A stretch of DNA of 64,000 nucleotides from Volvariella volvacea V23 (lineage: Eukaryota; Basidiomycota; Agaricomycetes; Agaricales; Pluteaceae), in NCBI GenBank assembly GCA_000349905.1, contig KB722744.1, forward strand, positions 310,001-374,000, read 5' to 3'. The translations under genes were made by a program, and so were the position numbers. A model generated the notes under the pieces. That model had not been told where the DNA came from and ran no database searches. It saw only the letters and a program-made list of their open reading frames with translations. Below are positions 49,901 to 62,546 of this stretch, one piece after another (the first letter of the stretch is position 1; every line of letters starts with the position of its first letter).

Positions 49901-52493
49901 TACCCACCTACGCCCCAGCTCCCCAAGCTTTTTCTGCAGGCAATACGCAACCTCTGATAAACACAGGTTAAACGAAATATATACTATGCTCATTTCCATT
50001 GTCAATTATGTTAATACAATATGCGGTATTCCACAATGCCTTGTATCATTATGTGTCGTAAACATAAATACTCCACGACGCGACGGTCCGAAAGTTAAAT
50101 AAAGAAGATCAACGGATGAACTGACATTGAAATTGTCCGACAATCATGAACGCTTGAACGCCCGCTCAAGTGCCACCTACAAGTCCATGTTGTCGTTCCC
50201 TCTCTCAACGTCCCCAACGATGCGCGAGTGTTGTCGTATGATTACTCCGAACGGAATGTTTTTCACCGCCCTCGCGTTGGACGACGGGGGACCCAAACGG
50301 CAGCTACAAGTTATGACTAACCACCCCGGGCAGCACCGAAAACGTCGCGAGGAACAAGGTGCACAACTTTGTCCCCAACAAGCGCATGACGCAGCCCTTA
50401 TTCCCCTGCGCCGACTTCAACTGATGCAGCGCCGTGCTCGCCGAGGACGCAAACTGCGGCTTGGGCCGTTCCTCCGAGTCCTCCGGCTCCTCCCTCTGCT
50501 CCGCGAACGGCTCCGCGGTGATGGTGCTCAGGCTGGTGGAAGACGGCCGGGATGAGGACGAGCTGGAGAGAAGAGGCGGGGGGAGGGACGAGAGAGGACT
50601 GCTGTGGCGGGTGTGGTTGTGTTTGCGGTGGTATGGGTAGAACGGGTGGAGCAGCTCTGGGGATATGTACCGGTATGCGGGTGAGAGCACTCGTGTCGGC
50701 GGAGACGGCGGGAGGACTGTGAGTGTTATGGGAGAATCGGTGGCCGAGTCCGGGTTGTGCGGGTGTGTCCGTGGCGGGGACATTGAGTGCTACACAAAAA
50801 AAGTGAGAAAAAGCTTTCGATTGGAGTTGTAAAGTTCTCTACTCACTGAACGCACGACCTGCCCCTCGACGTCAACCGCCAGGACCATGTCCAACCCGGT
50901 GAACTTTGGTTCTGAACTAGCCCTTCGGCATGAGGTCATACTCTCTAAACGCCAAGAAATATGCGAGCGCGAGGGAGTAACTTCGGAACCGTCCAACGTG
51001 ACAGGTAATAATTAAGCTAGCCTTGTGAGCGTCTCCAAGGGGAACGTGAGTGGTGGGAGCGCAATACGAAAGGGTGCAAGATGGCCTGCTGGAATGGCGT
51101 AAGCTCCCCCTCACAGCCGTCGTACAGGTGGCGCACTCGTGTCTGCCATGAGGATGGATGGATCACATGTCCGAAAACGCACAACGCGTGCAACCCTCGA
51201 TTTAAGCTTCATTGATGAAGAACCAAGCTGAATGCCTTGTGAAGTTGGTCAGAACCGGATCCTATGCATGGTCTCAACGTTCAACCGAGCCATCTCGTGT
51301 ACGTATCAAATCAGAAATCTGATCTTGTTTATAATGTATGCTTCGTTGCGGGGAAGGGAAGGCGCAGCGAGAGAATGAACGACCAAATGACCACCCGAGT
51401 CCAACGGCCGTATATCGCTCAGCAGATCAGATCAATAAAGTTGAGTGACAAAGCGGGGGAGGACGAGAGGTAGGCAATCTCGTGATGAGATGCAGTGCTG
51501 ATGCAGTGCACGGGAAGGATCATCGAGCGGTCGCTGTGGGGATGCTTCAGCAAATTTATTTCTCCAGGATGATACCCATTGTTGTGGGGAAGATGTTTGC
51601 CGGACCCTGCGGATCTGCACAAGATCCAGCGGCCTTAATTATAAATACCATTTAGCTTCTGGGGGATTTGTCAAACAGGTATAATGAATGGGTTCGAAAG
51701 GGTTCGATGATATAATAGACACCAATGAATAACCAGGATCTTAACTTCGCCATGGTCAGTTCCCTCATGTGATTGGCAGGATCTCCAGGTTTGACAACAG
51801 AGAAGTGTCCGCACCATGTGAGGAACCAACTGTATCAATAAATCAGCCCCGTTTTATCGTTGGTAATATCGCCAACTTGGAGGCAGGAAAGGGGCTACCT
51901 ATCACTCTTCAGCTGCGCTGGTTGATTGATCAATTACTTCCAAATTCGAGGTTGTATAATTTGTTGCTCACTACGCTCGCGCTCCTTACTCCTATCCGCT
52001 TTTCTGGTAGAGGGAATTGAGCGTATGACTGATGCGGTCTCGAAACTCTACCAAATCATGTTGTCAAATTGTATGGACAGGGCTGCTGGCGTCCTGAACA
52101 ACTTGGATGCTCATTCAGTCAGCATAACAGATCGTTCAATCAAAGCATAGTAACCCTTTCAAAGGGAACATAGTACCTGAAACGTCAAACGTTAAAAACA
52201 TCAAATACATGATATAGTCTCACTCACTAAAGGTCCTTTGCGTACGTCGGCATCACCTGAGTAATGTATCAAGACCGTTCAGTGTTCGTCAACGATAAAA
52301 ATATCTGAGCGTGGCGCAGTCCAAAGGGGATAGCAGAATCAGGGTATAATAAAATGTTCGACAACATCAAATAAAGCGTCAGAAAAAAAGAACAACACTG
52401 CCGATAAATGAAAGATCCACTACGCCCTGTTTCGAGCGTCCAGATGTAGACAGTCCGAAGCGAGGGAAGCGAGAAAGATATAAATACCAAACC
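46996..52493. other. Gene-poor interval
   Basis: 5.5 kb with no gene I can support except the hypothetical frame at 50304-50783. Open frames elsewhere are short, overlap on both strands and have no domain. 49800-50120 and 51600-52400 are AT-rich. Confidence 0.5.
50304..50783 (-). CDS. Possible Ser/Pro-rich hypothetical protein
   Basis: A 159-residue open frame beginning MSPPRTHPHNPDSATDSP, with an acidic patch (FAEQREEPEDSEERPKP) and a hydrophobic C-terminal helix (CTLFLATFSVLPGVV) preceded by basic residues. That layout would fit a tail-anchored protein, but I know no such family. A splice donor-like GTGGTTAG near the end could extend it. GC-rich low complexity could also make such a frame by chance. 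Confidence 0.33.
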   Translation of the reverse strand: MSPPRTHPHNPDSATDSPITLTVLPPSPPTRVLSPAYRYISPELLHPFYPYHRKHNHTRHSSPLSSLPPPLLSSSSSSRPSSTSLSTITAEPFAEQREEPEDSEERPKPQFASSASTALHQLKSAQGNKGCVMRLLGTKLCTLFLATFSVLPGVVSHNL

Positions 52494-54035
52494 TTATATA
52501 TAATGAACAGCAATAGCAACAAGCGAGACAACAACAGAAAACGCAACAGAGAGTGGAGTAGTGCTGGCCCCTGAAAGGGGCGAGAGCCCCGTGGAAGGCG
52601 TCTCGCTAGTCAATGCGGTATCGGTGGAAACGACAATAGAGCCAGGTGGTGGCGGAGGCAAGGTGGAGGAAGGCGATGGGGAAGCGGTGCCAGATACGAC
52701 GGGTGGTGAGATAGATTCTTCGTGGTAGATTCTGAGGTATCGAATTTCAAAGTAAGCGTTGTCGTAGGTGGGGCTTCCGGGCCCGATGATGTTGCTGGCG
52801 TACTGGAGCGGGGTTAGAGAAGGTGGTGGGAGATGGGAAAGGTACATACGCAAGTGCCAGGACATGTGCTTGAGTATATATCTGGAACTCCAGCCCTAGA
52901 TCCATCGTGACTGCCGTTAGCAATTGCTTTGAGTCTGTCAGGTTAGGAGTACTGACCACGCTCCGCAGAGAGTAATGAGGAGGATCAGTTGTTGGGCGCC
53001 AAAGTACTCCGTCGTGTTGCAACCAAAAGCAGGATACGATGCAGAAGGCGGACCCCAGATAGCAGTATCAAGAGGCGTTTCAGGAGTAGCATCCCGAACG
53101 TCTGCTGGAATATCTGGTCTCTAATAGTGCAAACGCAAGCAGTCAGTCGAGTCCAGCAAAGTGGCTGCCACAGCCCAAGAACACAAGACAAAATGACGCA
53201 CGCTCCAAAACCAAATAAAGATCCCAGAAACATCAAACTGTACCGCCCAGACACCACCTCCAGCCTGCGCGAACCCACTCCCGAAGCTGTTCGGCTTCGT
53301 CTCGCGCACCACGCAACCACGGTCCTGCGAACAGTCTCCTTCGAGAGTCTGGCCGGTTTGTCCAGGAGGGTCGCCCTGGGCGCAACCGACGTCCGCATGG
53401 AGGGCCATTTGGTTGTTTCCCATCATGTTGACTCCTTCGATGATGTCGATTTCGCCGGCGTACGGCCATTCTTCGCCCACTCCTAAACTCCAGAACGCCG
53501 GCCAGACCTGTAGAGAATGTGAGATGGCGTTGTGGTCGAGGAATGGATATGCGCACGGAGCAACCGTAGGGGAGATGCAGAAGGTCTATAACCCATAAGC
53601 TTCCGACTCCATACGCCTCGTGAGTCGTTAGCCGAACCTATTGGGGTCCACACGATTAGTTCCACTCCGCTCTGCCTATCCTCCGATTGGAGTCGCTCAC
53701 CGAATTCCTATAAACAAGTGGTCCATCCTCAACGAAAGATTCATTATCAACTCGTATAATCGCGTTTCCAGCGTCGTTCACGTAAGTTAGTCGGTGTTCA
53801 GTCGCGTTCGCGCGATCAACATAAGTGACGTTTCCTGTTTCGCGGTTCAACAACTATGCGTGCCTGTATTGAGAAGTGTTCCTTTACCCCAAGTCGTGTT
53901 GTCATAAAACCCGTAATAATCCCAGCCGTCAAAGAAACTAGAGCCCGCGTACTCTCGGTAAGGCACATAGATAGCATGCAGTGTCAACGCATGACTAAGG
54001 AGGCCTAAACAAGCTTGCAGATACCGCAACTTCAT
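52494..54035 (-). CDS. Glycoside hydrolase family 16 endo-beta-glucanase, GPI-type
   Basis: Multi-exon. MKLRYLQACLGLLSHALTLH is a signal peptide. The catalytic motif EIDIIE sits in YAGEIDIIEGVNMMGNNQMA, with the first Glu as nucleophile and the last as acid/base. It is preceded by CSVWPAFWSLG and followed by VQFDVSGIFIWFWSRPDIP, all typical of fungal GH16 endo-1,3(4)-beta-glucanases acting on cell-wall glucans. The last 100 residues are Ser/Thr/Pro-rich and end in a hydrophobic helix (LSVAFSVVVSLVAIAVHY), so the enzyme is probably GPI-anchored to membrane or wall. The intron before the VWPAFW segment and the others have canonical borders. Intact. Confidence 0.9.
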
Positions 54036-57000
54036 GAGGGAGATAGTCGGAAGGCGGGAGCTGGGAGGTGGGCGTCAGCGGGGCACTGTCTGATGTGGTG
54101 CGCGAGTTTTTCATGTCCATCTGCTCTGGCGTGAGTAATTCATCAACAGGAACAAGAGGCCGTAAATCATTACGCCAAGCCTTTCGCGTAAGCTTGGCTG
54201 TTGTCATGATTGGCGAGGTCGAGGGAACAGAGTTGACCACCACAGCGCGTATGAGGGAGTTTAATGGGTCGAACGGGGATTTTTTGCCTTTGGCGTCCAC
54301 ACGACAGAAGCCCGTGAGTTGTCCCATCCTGCCAGTCCATTGGGTGGAAACAGCTGCGGAGAACACTCGTGGGCACAACACAAGCCACGGGGAAGCACAG
54401 CCTTTGGGAATTTTCATCCCACAAGAATCTTACAAGGGGGGATGAAGGGTGGAGAACACCAATAAAGTCCACACCGAGAACCAAGGCTTCAAATGTCCCG
54501 CTTGATCGCTTCCTCACGAAACCCCATCGAGCCTTGGCCCAATTGGTTTCGTTTAGTGTCATTCAAACCTTACTATGACTGAAGCATTGCTTAGCCACCT
54601 TCGCATTTCATTGTGCTGTTGATCGACTTGGCCTAGTCTCCTCTTTATTAGCCTTGGTCTTGCATGACGCCTCAATGACAACAAGGCGCACTCGAATTGG
54701 TAGTACAAGTCTCCGCAACCCACGATAGATTGAGTGCACATATTAAACGAGTGCATGATGCGGTCATACCTCGTACCACCTGATCCTCGCATCCTACACC
54801 TGGCCTTCTGCCACGACTGAAGCTAAGGCTCGACATCTTCCGCTCGAACAATCCAGCATTATGAACAAAAATGCGCCTCCATTTTCTCTTGCGTTTGACT
54901 TACCCTGGTCGTCGTGCTGGGCATCACTCAGTAGTGTGCAGCCCAGAGACTGAAATTATTTTCTGCGACAATCCCTCGTTAGGGTCGCGAGATGCGACAC
55001 AGCTTTGACCTCAAGAGACAAAAGCAAGGGATCCCAGAGTACGTGGGGTGGACGAAATGATTACTCGGACTATGCTTTGAAGGCGGATTGTGTACGTCGT
55101 CATAACTGCAACTTCCTATGATATGGGTGTTGTCAACTACAGATGCCTTGGTTCTGCGATATGTTTGGTGGGCTTCAATTATTTGCATTTTAAGCGCCCC
55201 AATCCTCCGGCGCTTCCTGGCGTTGGTAAGCACCAGCTGCTATAAATGCCCAGATTTTTTTACTTGTAAGAGGCGTTGCTTTTATTTGAGCTTCCGCTTT
55301 TTGCATTGGCCGGCCGCAATTCGTTCAGCAATTACCCCAGCGCTATGCCTAGGGTGGCTTCTGAGCTTACTATCGTGTGTCTGTACTGTCGATGCGTCAC
55401 CCAAGGGACTATCCGACGCATCCTCAATTTTACCAATGGTCGGTCCACCTGTACCCAATCATTGTTCTATAGTTGAAGGAGGGAGATAAGAGTTTAACAG
55501 CTGAAATGACTAGAAGATTCGTGCATCTACCTCACTTGATCAAGTGCGTGAAATGACAATTTATGTAGCGGCGATCTCATTCTTCCTCGCCTATATACGG
55601 CCGTAGTACACTTGCGCGCGGATTGGCGACCTCACCGATACAGCCGACTTCGTTCGCACAATGCTATTCCCCTTTTTCTACCAAGATCTCGTGACGTGCT
55701 TCAATTTCTATGCTGCGTCCATTTCACGATAGCGGTGTAACTGGACTATGCCACAAACCTCTCCCCAACGCTTAGGGATGATATGTTCCAATTCGATGGG
55801 TCTAACAGGTACAAGGAATTTGATGGCGCTATTTTCTTCCTTTGGCAAATCCTAGGCGATACCGTGCTTGTGTGCTAACGTTCTCCAAGTCCCCGTCGAT
55901 CTCGCAAATAATGAGAGTGATTTTTGGGTGCTTGCCGCCGCATTACATCACTCTCTTGCAGGGTTGCAAATTCGCTGCAGTGAGCTTCATTTAAATGGCA
56001 GCACCTTACTGAGCGTCGCACTTGGCTATACTTGATGCAATCGTTCAATTCCTGTACACGAAGGGTACCTACGCTAACCCGGTGGACCTGTGTGGATATT
56101 CATGTAGACTTGGGCTCCTCTACACGACAGGCAGTTGTGTCGTTTACATATGCGGGGGTGACTGAGCAACTGTCGACAAGGCAATATATTAATATAGTCG
56201 CTCGAAGACAGTCGTAATCAAATGAAGAATCAAGTTGACTGAATTCGTGGCTTCAGAGGTCGTTATCGCGTTGAGAACTCAATTTTGCTGTCTGTGAGCA
56301 CTTCAATAAACTAATTGGCTCAATGCGGTGGTGATAGGCCCCTAGATATGAGCCTGAACGAATCCGTATCGTCGCATTCACTGCCCGGTTAGTTGATGTC
56401 ATAAAATGCGTTCGGTAGAACATCAGCCTAGACTGAGGTCTTTTGCAGCTTCATGACGAATTGGTGCCTTCGTAAAACTTCACTGATATCACTTGTGATT
56501 GCCGCTGGTCTGGATGATTTCGATATGCAACTCAAGGTGCCTCAGCTTGTCCTATATTTTAATCAATTCTTAATTACTCGCCATTTGAAAGGCGAGAATC
56601 AACTCAACCTCCTTTTAGTCGCCCTCTAATGAATGGCACCTGCATCGTACCTACCTTGCGAGTTCAGGAAGAGCGGGGTACGGAGAACATCTCAAGGTTG
56701 TTCATAGTAAGTGTGTTAATCGCAATCTTTGATCATTCCACAATTCATGAAATTTCAGCTTGTGTACGTTCCACCCTCTTTATAGCACCCCTGCCTCATG
56801 CCACTTAAAGACTTGCAAGAAGCAGAATACACAATGCGAGTTCAATGATGACATGCAATGTCAGAGACGCGCCAACGAGACGGATTGTCGCTCCAAAGAG
56901 CCCCACAGCGCTTTGGAAGCCGCCTTAGAGTCAGTTCCCCGGAATTGAGATAAGGACCACTTATCAAATTTACGGATGCTCTTAGGAAGATAAAGGCCCT

Positions 57001-57767
57001 AGAGGCTCAACTGGCCGAAATGAATCAAACTCAGATTATCATTGCGAGCATCTTGGCAGATATGATAGCTCAGTCATGAGGTTCGCTTTCTGTTGACACA
57101 TGCAACTCCGCCTAATGGGGTTCCCGCCTTTGATATCGACCTAGATGAAGAAAGCTCGTTCCGAGGCAACTAAGGACAGTCCAATACGGCTTGTGGGGAA
57201 TGTTCAAATGAGGGCTGAATGGAGGTCACGTATGGTCCTACTTGGAAAGATTGTTGCAAAAGCGATAATTTACTTCCTTATCGCTGTACGGTTACTCATG
57301 ATTTGATGCACTGGCACGCACACCCGTGTTTCGTGGATATTTTGCACGGTGTCTTCAGCTGGTGTTGAACTCCATCTATCTAACCCACCCGAATGCGCGA
57401 GACCTGAAGCAAAACCCATCGTCTCCTCCTAATGTTCTGAATTTTTGTCGCCGGCGAATAGACGGCTATGACGCAGACCAACAAGGAAAGTCGGTTGAAG
57501 ACACAAACAACTTCAAATCCTCCCTGGCCTGAGTTCCTCCACCGGCTACCCTTACCATGTACCGCCCTGAAATCCCACTCGCAAAACTCTTCACACCCAT
57601 CCGCGCTAGCGCTGGCGTTGAATTGCCCTCGATTCACTAGCCCTCTTCACGATAACACTCGAAATTCAACTCGGGCCGCGCGATATCCATCCTAACCGAC
57701 ACGCTCAACGATTTCCTGCACCCCAGGTCCTGTGAACTGCAAATTTGAGTACTAGGAATCAGGAATC
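54036..57767. other. Gene-poor interval
   Basis: AT-rich and gene-free apart from a Zn2Cys6 relic at 56758-57079. A minus-strand open frame at 53995-54417 (KSPFDPLNSLIRAVVV and on) overlaps the GH16 start and I could not place it in any family. Confidence 0.45.
56758..57079 (+). pseudogene. Zn2Cys6 transcription factor remnant
   Basis: The frame at 56805-56895 reads SCHLKTCKKQNTQCEF, then NDDMQCQRRANETDC, which matches the Gal4-type binuclear cluster pattern (CKKxxxxCEF, then CxxC, then C) except that the first pair is mis-spaced and the fifth Cys is Arg. After a stop and a possible intron, KIKALEAQLAEMNQTQ at 56987-57034 looks like the coiled-coil dimer helix that follows such clusters. A stop comes soon after (about 57079). 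No regulatory domain remains, so it is a decayed fragment at best. Confidence 0.33.
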
Positions 57768-60196
57768 ATGGGCTCAACAGTGTCCAAGAAATTCAAGCGT
57801 AACAAAAACACAAAGACGTTTCCTGTCACTTTTGGCGGCGCGCAGGCACCGCCGTTCGTTCCATACCCTTACGCTGCCGGTGGTCCTGGTGGTGCACAAC
57901 CACCGCAAGCTTATCCGAATGGCATGATACCGTTCCCGCAGCCGTATGTACCTGGTGTGATGCCTCAAGCTGGGAAGACGCAAGGGAGGAAGAAGAAGAG
58001 AAGGAAACAGGCCGATACGCAGCAGGATGCGCTCGCTCAGGGAATTTTTCCGCCTGGGTTTCAACCACAAGGTATGTCCATGTCCATCTCTCCACCTTCC
58101 TAGTTTTTGACCTCATTTAACGTCACCTGCGCGTTATCACGGCATCCCTCTCTTCCGATTTACTTCCTCTGCGAACGTAATCTGATAGCGCTCGTACCTG
58201 CACCTGTGCAAGATGGTAATATCGCTGGTGCCCCTCCACCCGTCGCCGTGTCAGCAGCCAGTCGACCGCCGCCGCTGTTCACGCCCGTGACGGGCAGTCA
58301 ACTACGAACCTTCCCAGTGTCACCCCAGATGGGCCAGGCTCCATCTGCAGGTGGTGCTGCTCCAGCAGCCGCAGGAGCAGGGGTGATTCCAGAACCCATG
58401 AGAAGAACCCAAACGCCGTTTATACCCAACACGGGGAACACATCGAGTGAATCTGATGATTCGCAAAGTAGGTGCCTTGGTTCGTGATCGGTGTTTGTGC
58501 TGATAGGGGGATAGGACAACACGAGATGCTACGAGCTATGAATTCGGCAACGCCGTTTCCGACGACGACGCCTGTTATACCAGCCAGTCGGCCTACACCT
58601 ACACCCGCGCCCGCACCCGCACCTCAGCCTCAGCCTCAGCCGCCACCACCACCGCCAACGCGTACACCCACCATCCCAAGGGCGCATAATCCGCTCCCGG
58701 CTCCACCTCAAGACGTGTTGTCTAGCACACCATTCAGGGAAGTCGTCAAGCTTCCCCAAACGGAGGCGTTGCTTGCGGGATCTCGGACGGGGGAGGCTAC
58801 GACACTGCCTGATCCCCTGCCGTCCACTTCGTTCCAGCCGGCTGTGCAGCATGTGATTACGGCTACCGAGTCGAATGTGAGGACGTCTGGAGGGCAGAGT
58901 AGGAAAGGGAAAGGGAAGGATAAAGGGAAGGGGAAGTCTAGTGGCGGGGGCGGGCTGTTTAGAGGACTCGGAAGCACGAGAAGAAAAGAGGAAGAAGAAG
59001 AGGAGCAGGAAGAGGAGCAGCCAGCAGCTGCGGGTGGGAATATCGTGGAGACGGGAGTGAGAGTTGTGCCTGTCTACGTTCAGGTTCCGCCACAGCCTAT
59101 GATGTTCGATTCTTCCGCCGGAGGTGCTACTCCCGCTGGACTGGCGGGTGTAGGCGCTGGGAGCAATAGCCAGCGGCATTCCAGGATGAGAAGCGAGAGC
59201 GGGAGTGTTAGTGGTGGGAGACATGGCGGTGGACATGGATACCAAAGATCGGACTACGGGCATTCTCCGCCTGTTATACCGGGAGGGGCTCAAGCCCAAC
59301 ATCAACCATCCCGTCAGCGAACGCCACAACAAAATGTACAAAACGTGTATCAACGACCGTATTCGAGATCGCGGTCGCGCGCCCATTCGGACTCGGATTC
59401 TTCGTCAAGAAGCGAGAGCGGGGATGAGGGCGATCACGATGATGAAGGCTCCTCGTCATCGTCAGAGAGCGTTTCGACGCATCCGACATCGTACCAGCCT
59501 CATCCGTCGCAGTACTCGCATCCGACTACTGCCGCTGGGAATTCCAATCCGCACTCGCGGTCTCATTCTTTCTCGCATCAGCAGTACCCCACGCGGTCCT
59601 CTCCATCTTCGCATAGTCACCATCAACAACAGCCAGTAATACTATTCACCCAACAAGGCGAATATTCGGGATTCATGAATCACTCGCCACACGAAATACT
59701 TTATCAAGACAAGTGGTACCCTAGCGCTGCACATCTTTGGGAAGCGTTGAAGTTCCTGGATAGAAGACCCGACTTGGCGGAACGCGTGAGGACATGTGGG
59801 GTCGTAGGCGGTGAAGGCGGAGGCGGGACAAGGCTGGATTTTGCAGAATTTTACAGAACGGTGGCGAATGAGCCGTTTGTGAGCCAGCAAAGGCCGGATT
59901 GGTCGATTGTGTTCTTGAAGGCTGTGAGTCTCCCGCCTGTCATTTCGTGCAACTCGACGACAACTCTCCCCATTTGCTAGCTCGAAGAGGTCGTCTACAT
60001 GAAGTTTACGCAGCATCCTGAGTTACGAGCACAGCTGTTGAGCACGGGCAACGCGAAGCTGGTCTATTCGGATGAACGCGATGGGTATTGGGGGAGCGGT
60101 GCTATGGGTGATGGGACGAACCACCATGGGAGGATTTTGCAGATGGTGAGAGATAGGTTGAGGGCTGGGTATTCGCCTGGTTCGGGGCGGTCCTGA
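57768..60196 (+). CDS. NADAR-domain protein with N-myristoylation-type start and long disordered linker
   Basis: Exons 57768-58071, 58213-58467, 58515-59923 and 59981-60196 give 727 residues. Residues 1-12, MGSTVSKKFKRN, have Gly2, Ser/Thr and Lys as in N-myristoylated proteins, with a polybasic patch, so membrane attachment is likely. About 540 residues of Pro-, Gly-, Ser- and acidic-rich disorder follow. Residues 560-722 are a NADAR (YbiA-like) domain: GEYSGFMNHSPHEILYQDKW, YPSAAHLWEALKFL, MKFTQHPELRAQLLSTGN, YWGSGAMGDGTNHHGRILQM. NADAR enzymes cleave N-glycosidic bonds; members hydrolyse early riboflavin intermediates, and some reverse guanosine ADP-ribosylation. The usual Glu of the SAEH-type motif is Ala here, so activity is uncertain. 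The second NLR begins 1 kb downstream. Confidence 0.85.
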
Positions 60197-60403
60197 GGTT
60201 AATGGCTTAATGATTTCTTTTTTTCATTTGCTTTGGAATGATTTATATGTGGTTTATGGTTCATGGTACTCTGACGAAGTTTCTCATAGTTTAGCATATT
60301 GTTCTGTTGGCTATTTATCTTTGCTACTAGTACCCGCTTGGTATTTTCATTCATGTCCTCGATTACGATCCAAGAAACTGCAATGTTATTACAGCATGGG
60401 CAC

Positions 60404-62546
60404 GTACAACAAAGATAAATAATTGTTGAGGCAGGCCGCAAACCCAGTTGCTCATCCTGCTTCCACTCATCCCCTTCTATTCAGCGTCCATGGCGTCTAT
60501 TTGAGGTCAATTCTACGACTTTGTGCCATTTCAAGCGACCGACTGGAACAACCAAGGCATTCGCCATCATTAGAAGACCAGCCTGAGGACCCCTCAGGTA
60601 GTGCGATAGCGAGTTGCTATTACGATTTGAACAGTTTTGTCTCGCCTACAATATGTCCACGATTTGGGTAACTTCCCAATTACTCGCAGATGATCATCTT
60701 TGTTCCTTCCCATCTCACTCTCTTGCTCTTGCTTGGTGCGCGGATAGCACTTCTTGAACGTCGGCCTTTGCACCACCCCGCTTTCACTCGTAGTAATTGT
60801 CCCCGTTTCGAGGGCAGAATGTCCCATAGATACCTCGAGTCCGTTGGTTACGCCGCATTGGATGTATTTTTTCGTGTCTCTTCATTCCGTGTTTCACGCA
60901 TTTGGACTGTCCTTGAGCGACGAGCTAGAAGTGGAACAAAATAGACACGAAAGCGTCAAAAGTGGTGCAGCCCTTCACAGACATCGGTAGCCCATCCTGA
61001 CAACAATTTGAGCAGGCCAATTCTATGGTGGCTATGTTCCGTGGGTGGGGCTTGTGAGGATGGGCGTCTACAGTCACATGTGCTCCCGACTCGTGGCTGC
61101 ATGCATGAGGCACAAACGTGTTCGCTCAACTCTGCTTGCAACCACCACCATCGCTCGTCGATATCGTTCGCTGCCGCACATTGCTACACCACCGAAGTAA
61201 ACTCGAATACAACAACATGTCTCTCTCTAAGTTGTCCACCAACACGCGCAAGAAGGACGACAAGGGGAAAGGAAGAGTCGTTAAGCCCTATCCTGGGCTG
61301 TCCGTTATGGTCTTGTACCCCAGCCGCATGGCGATGGTGCCCCTGCACATGACCACGGGTCAAGCAGTCGCTCCTGAGTTAGAGGAGTCATCCGCTATCA
61401 TCGACCGCGCTCTCGCTGGCGCTGGTATAGCCATCGACGTCGCTAACACTCTCGCGTCGTTGGGCGCACCGCCATTCGTCGGCATCTGTCTAGGAATTGC
61501 AGAGACATTGACGACTACGATATCTGTATGTTCATTTCTCACGTTAATTCGAATATGCATGTTGTTCTGATCATTCTTTCTAGCAAACAAGGGATAATCA
61601 ATCGGGATATGCTACCCTTGCCCGCGAGACTAGAGACAGGATTCTTAACGAGCTCATTCCCAAGTTGAATAAGCCTAACGTCTCAGAGGATAGGCAAGAG
61701 GCCTTTGTGAAGTTAATTGAGTAAGCTTCTCGTCTTGTCGCAGCCGCTGGAATCACAACCTGATTATATGGATTAGAAATCTTAAGTATATTTGCACCCA
61801 GTGTCAAGAGAAGTCAACGAGAGGCTTTCTCAAGAGGTTCTTAGATGCTGAGAAGGACCAAGGTGATATTGAAGGACTTCAGACCCAATTCAAGCAGGCA
61901 TATGATGATTATGTGGTAGGTCTAATAAATCTCTTCATTAATTTACATGTTTTAAAAACTCAATTGATAGGCTCTTTTGGTTGATAAAATCAAAAAAGAT
62001 GTTGAGAGGGTTCAGTTAGGAGTGACAGAAATCAACACAAAGACTATAGAGATGAGAGAAAGTGTTAATAGAATGAAAGGCCACATTGAAGAGGTTGGAG
62101 GAAAGGTATTGGAACTTCAAGAGGAGTTAAGAGATGCTGGTACTGGGGTTGTTGAGGTAAAGGAGCATATCATAGAAATGCAAGAAAAGGCTGTGGAGAT
62201 CAAGAAAGACACTGAGAAGGTATTGACAAAAACTCAAAACATTGAGTTAGATACAGCATATATCAAAGAAGCAATTACTGATTCAGGTGACTTTTCTATT
62301 TTTGTATAGCACATTTTGGCTGATTTTGATTTCTAGGTTATGCTATTACAATGACTCACCTTTATTCAATTTTACAGCCAGTCCGACAAAACAATACTCC
62401 TCACCAACAGTGCTTAGAAAATACTTCTGTAGCAGTTTTACAGGTCATAGATACCTGGCTTTATAGCCCTGATTCCAAAAACATATTTTGGTTAACAGGT
62501 GCTCCTGGGGCTGGAAAGTCTACTATTGCCCAATCTGTTTATGCAA
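60404..62546 (+). repeat. Segmental duplication, copy 2 (pairs with 26899-29038)
   Basis: Begins in the NADAR 3' flank and runs through the NLR promoter into exon 5. The promoter block 60620-60950 is almost identical to 27115-27430, including TGTATTTTTTCGTGTCTCTT. Small indels: 61096-61110 lacks a short stretch present in copy 1 near 27586. Confidence 0.85.

Noticed and set aside
51680..51710. GGTTCGA motifs that resemble a tRNA T-arm
   Set aside because: No acceptor stem or anticodon arm can be folded around them; no tRNA found anywhere in the window.
58529..59386. 285-codon minus-strand frame opposite the NADAR gene
   Set aside because: It mirrors the Pro/Ser/Gly-rich linker; Arg-rich low complexity with no domain.
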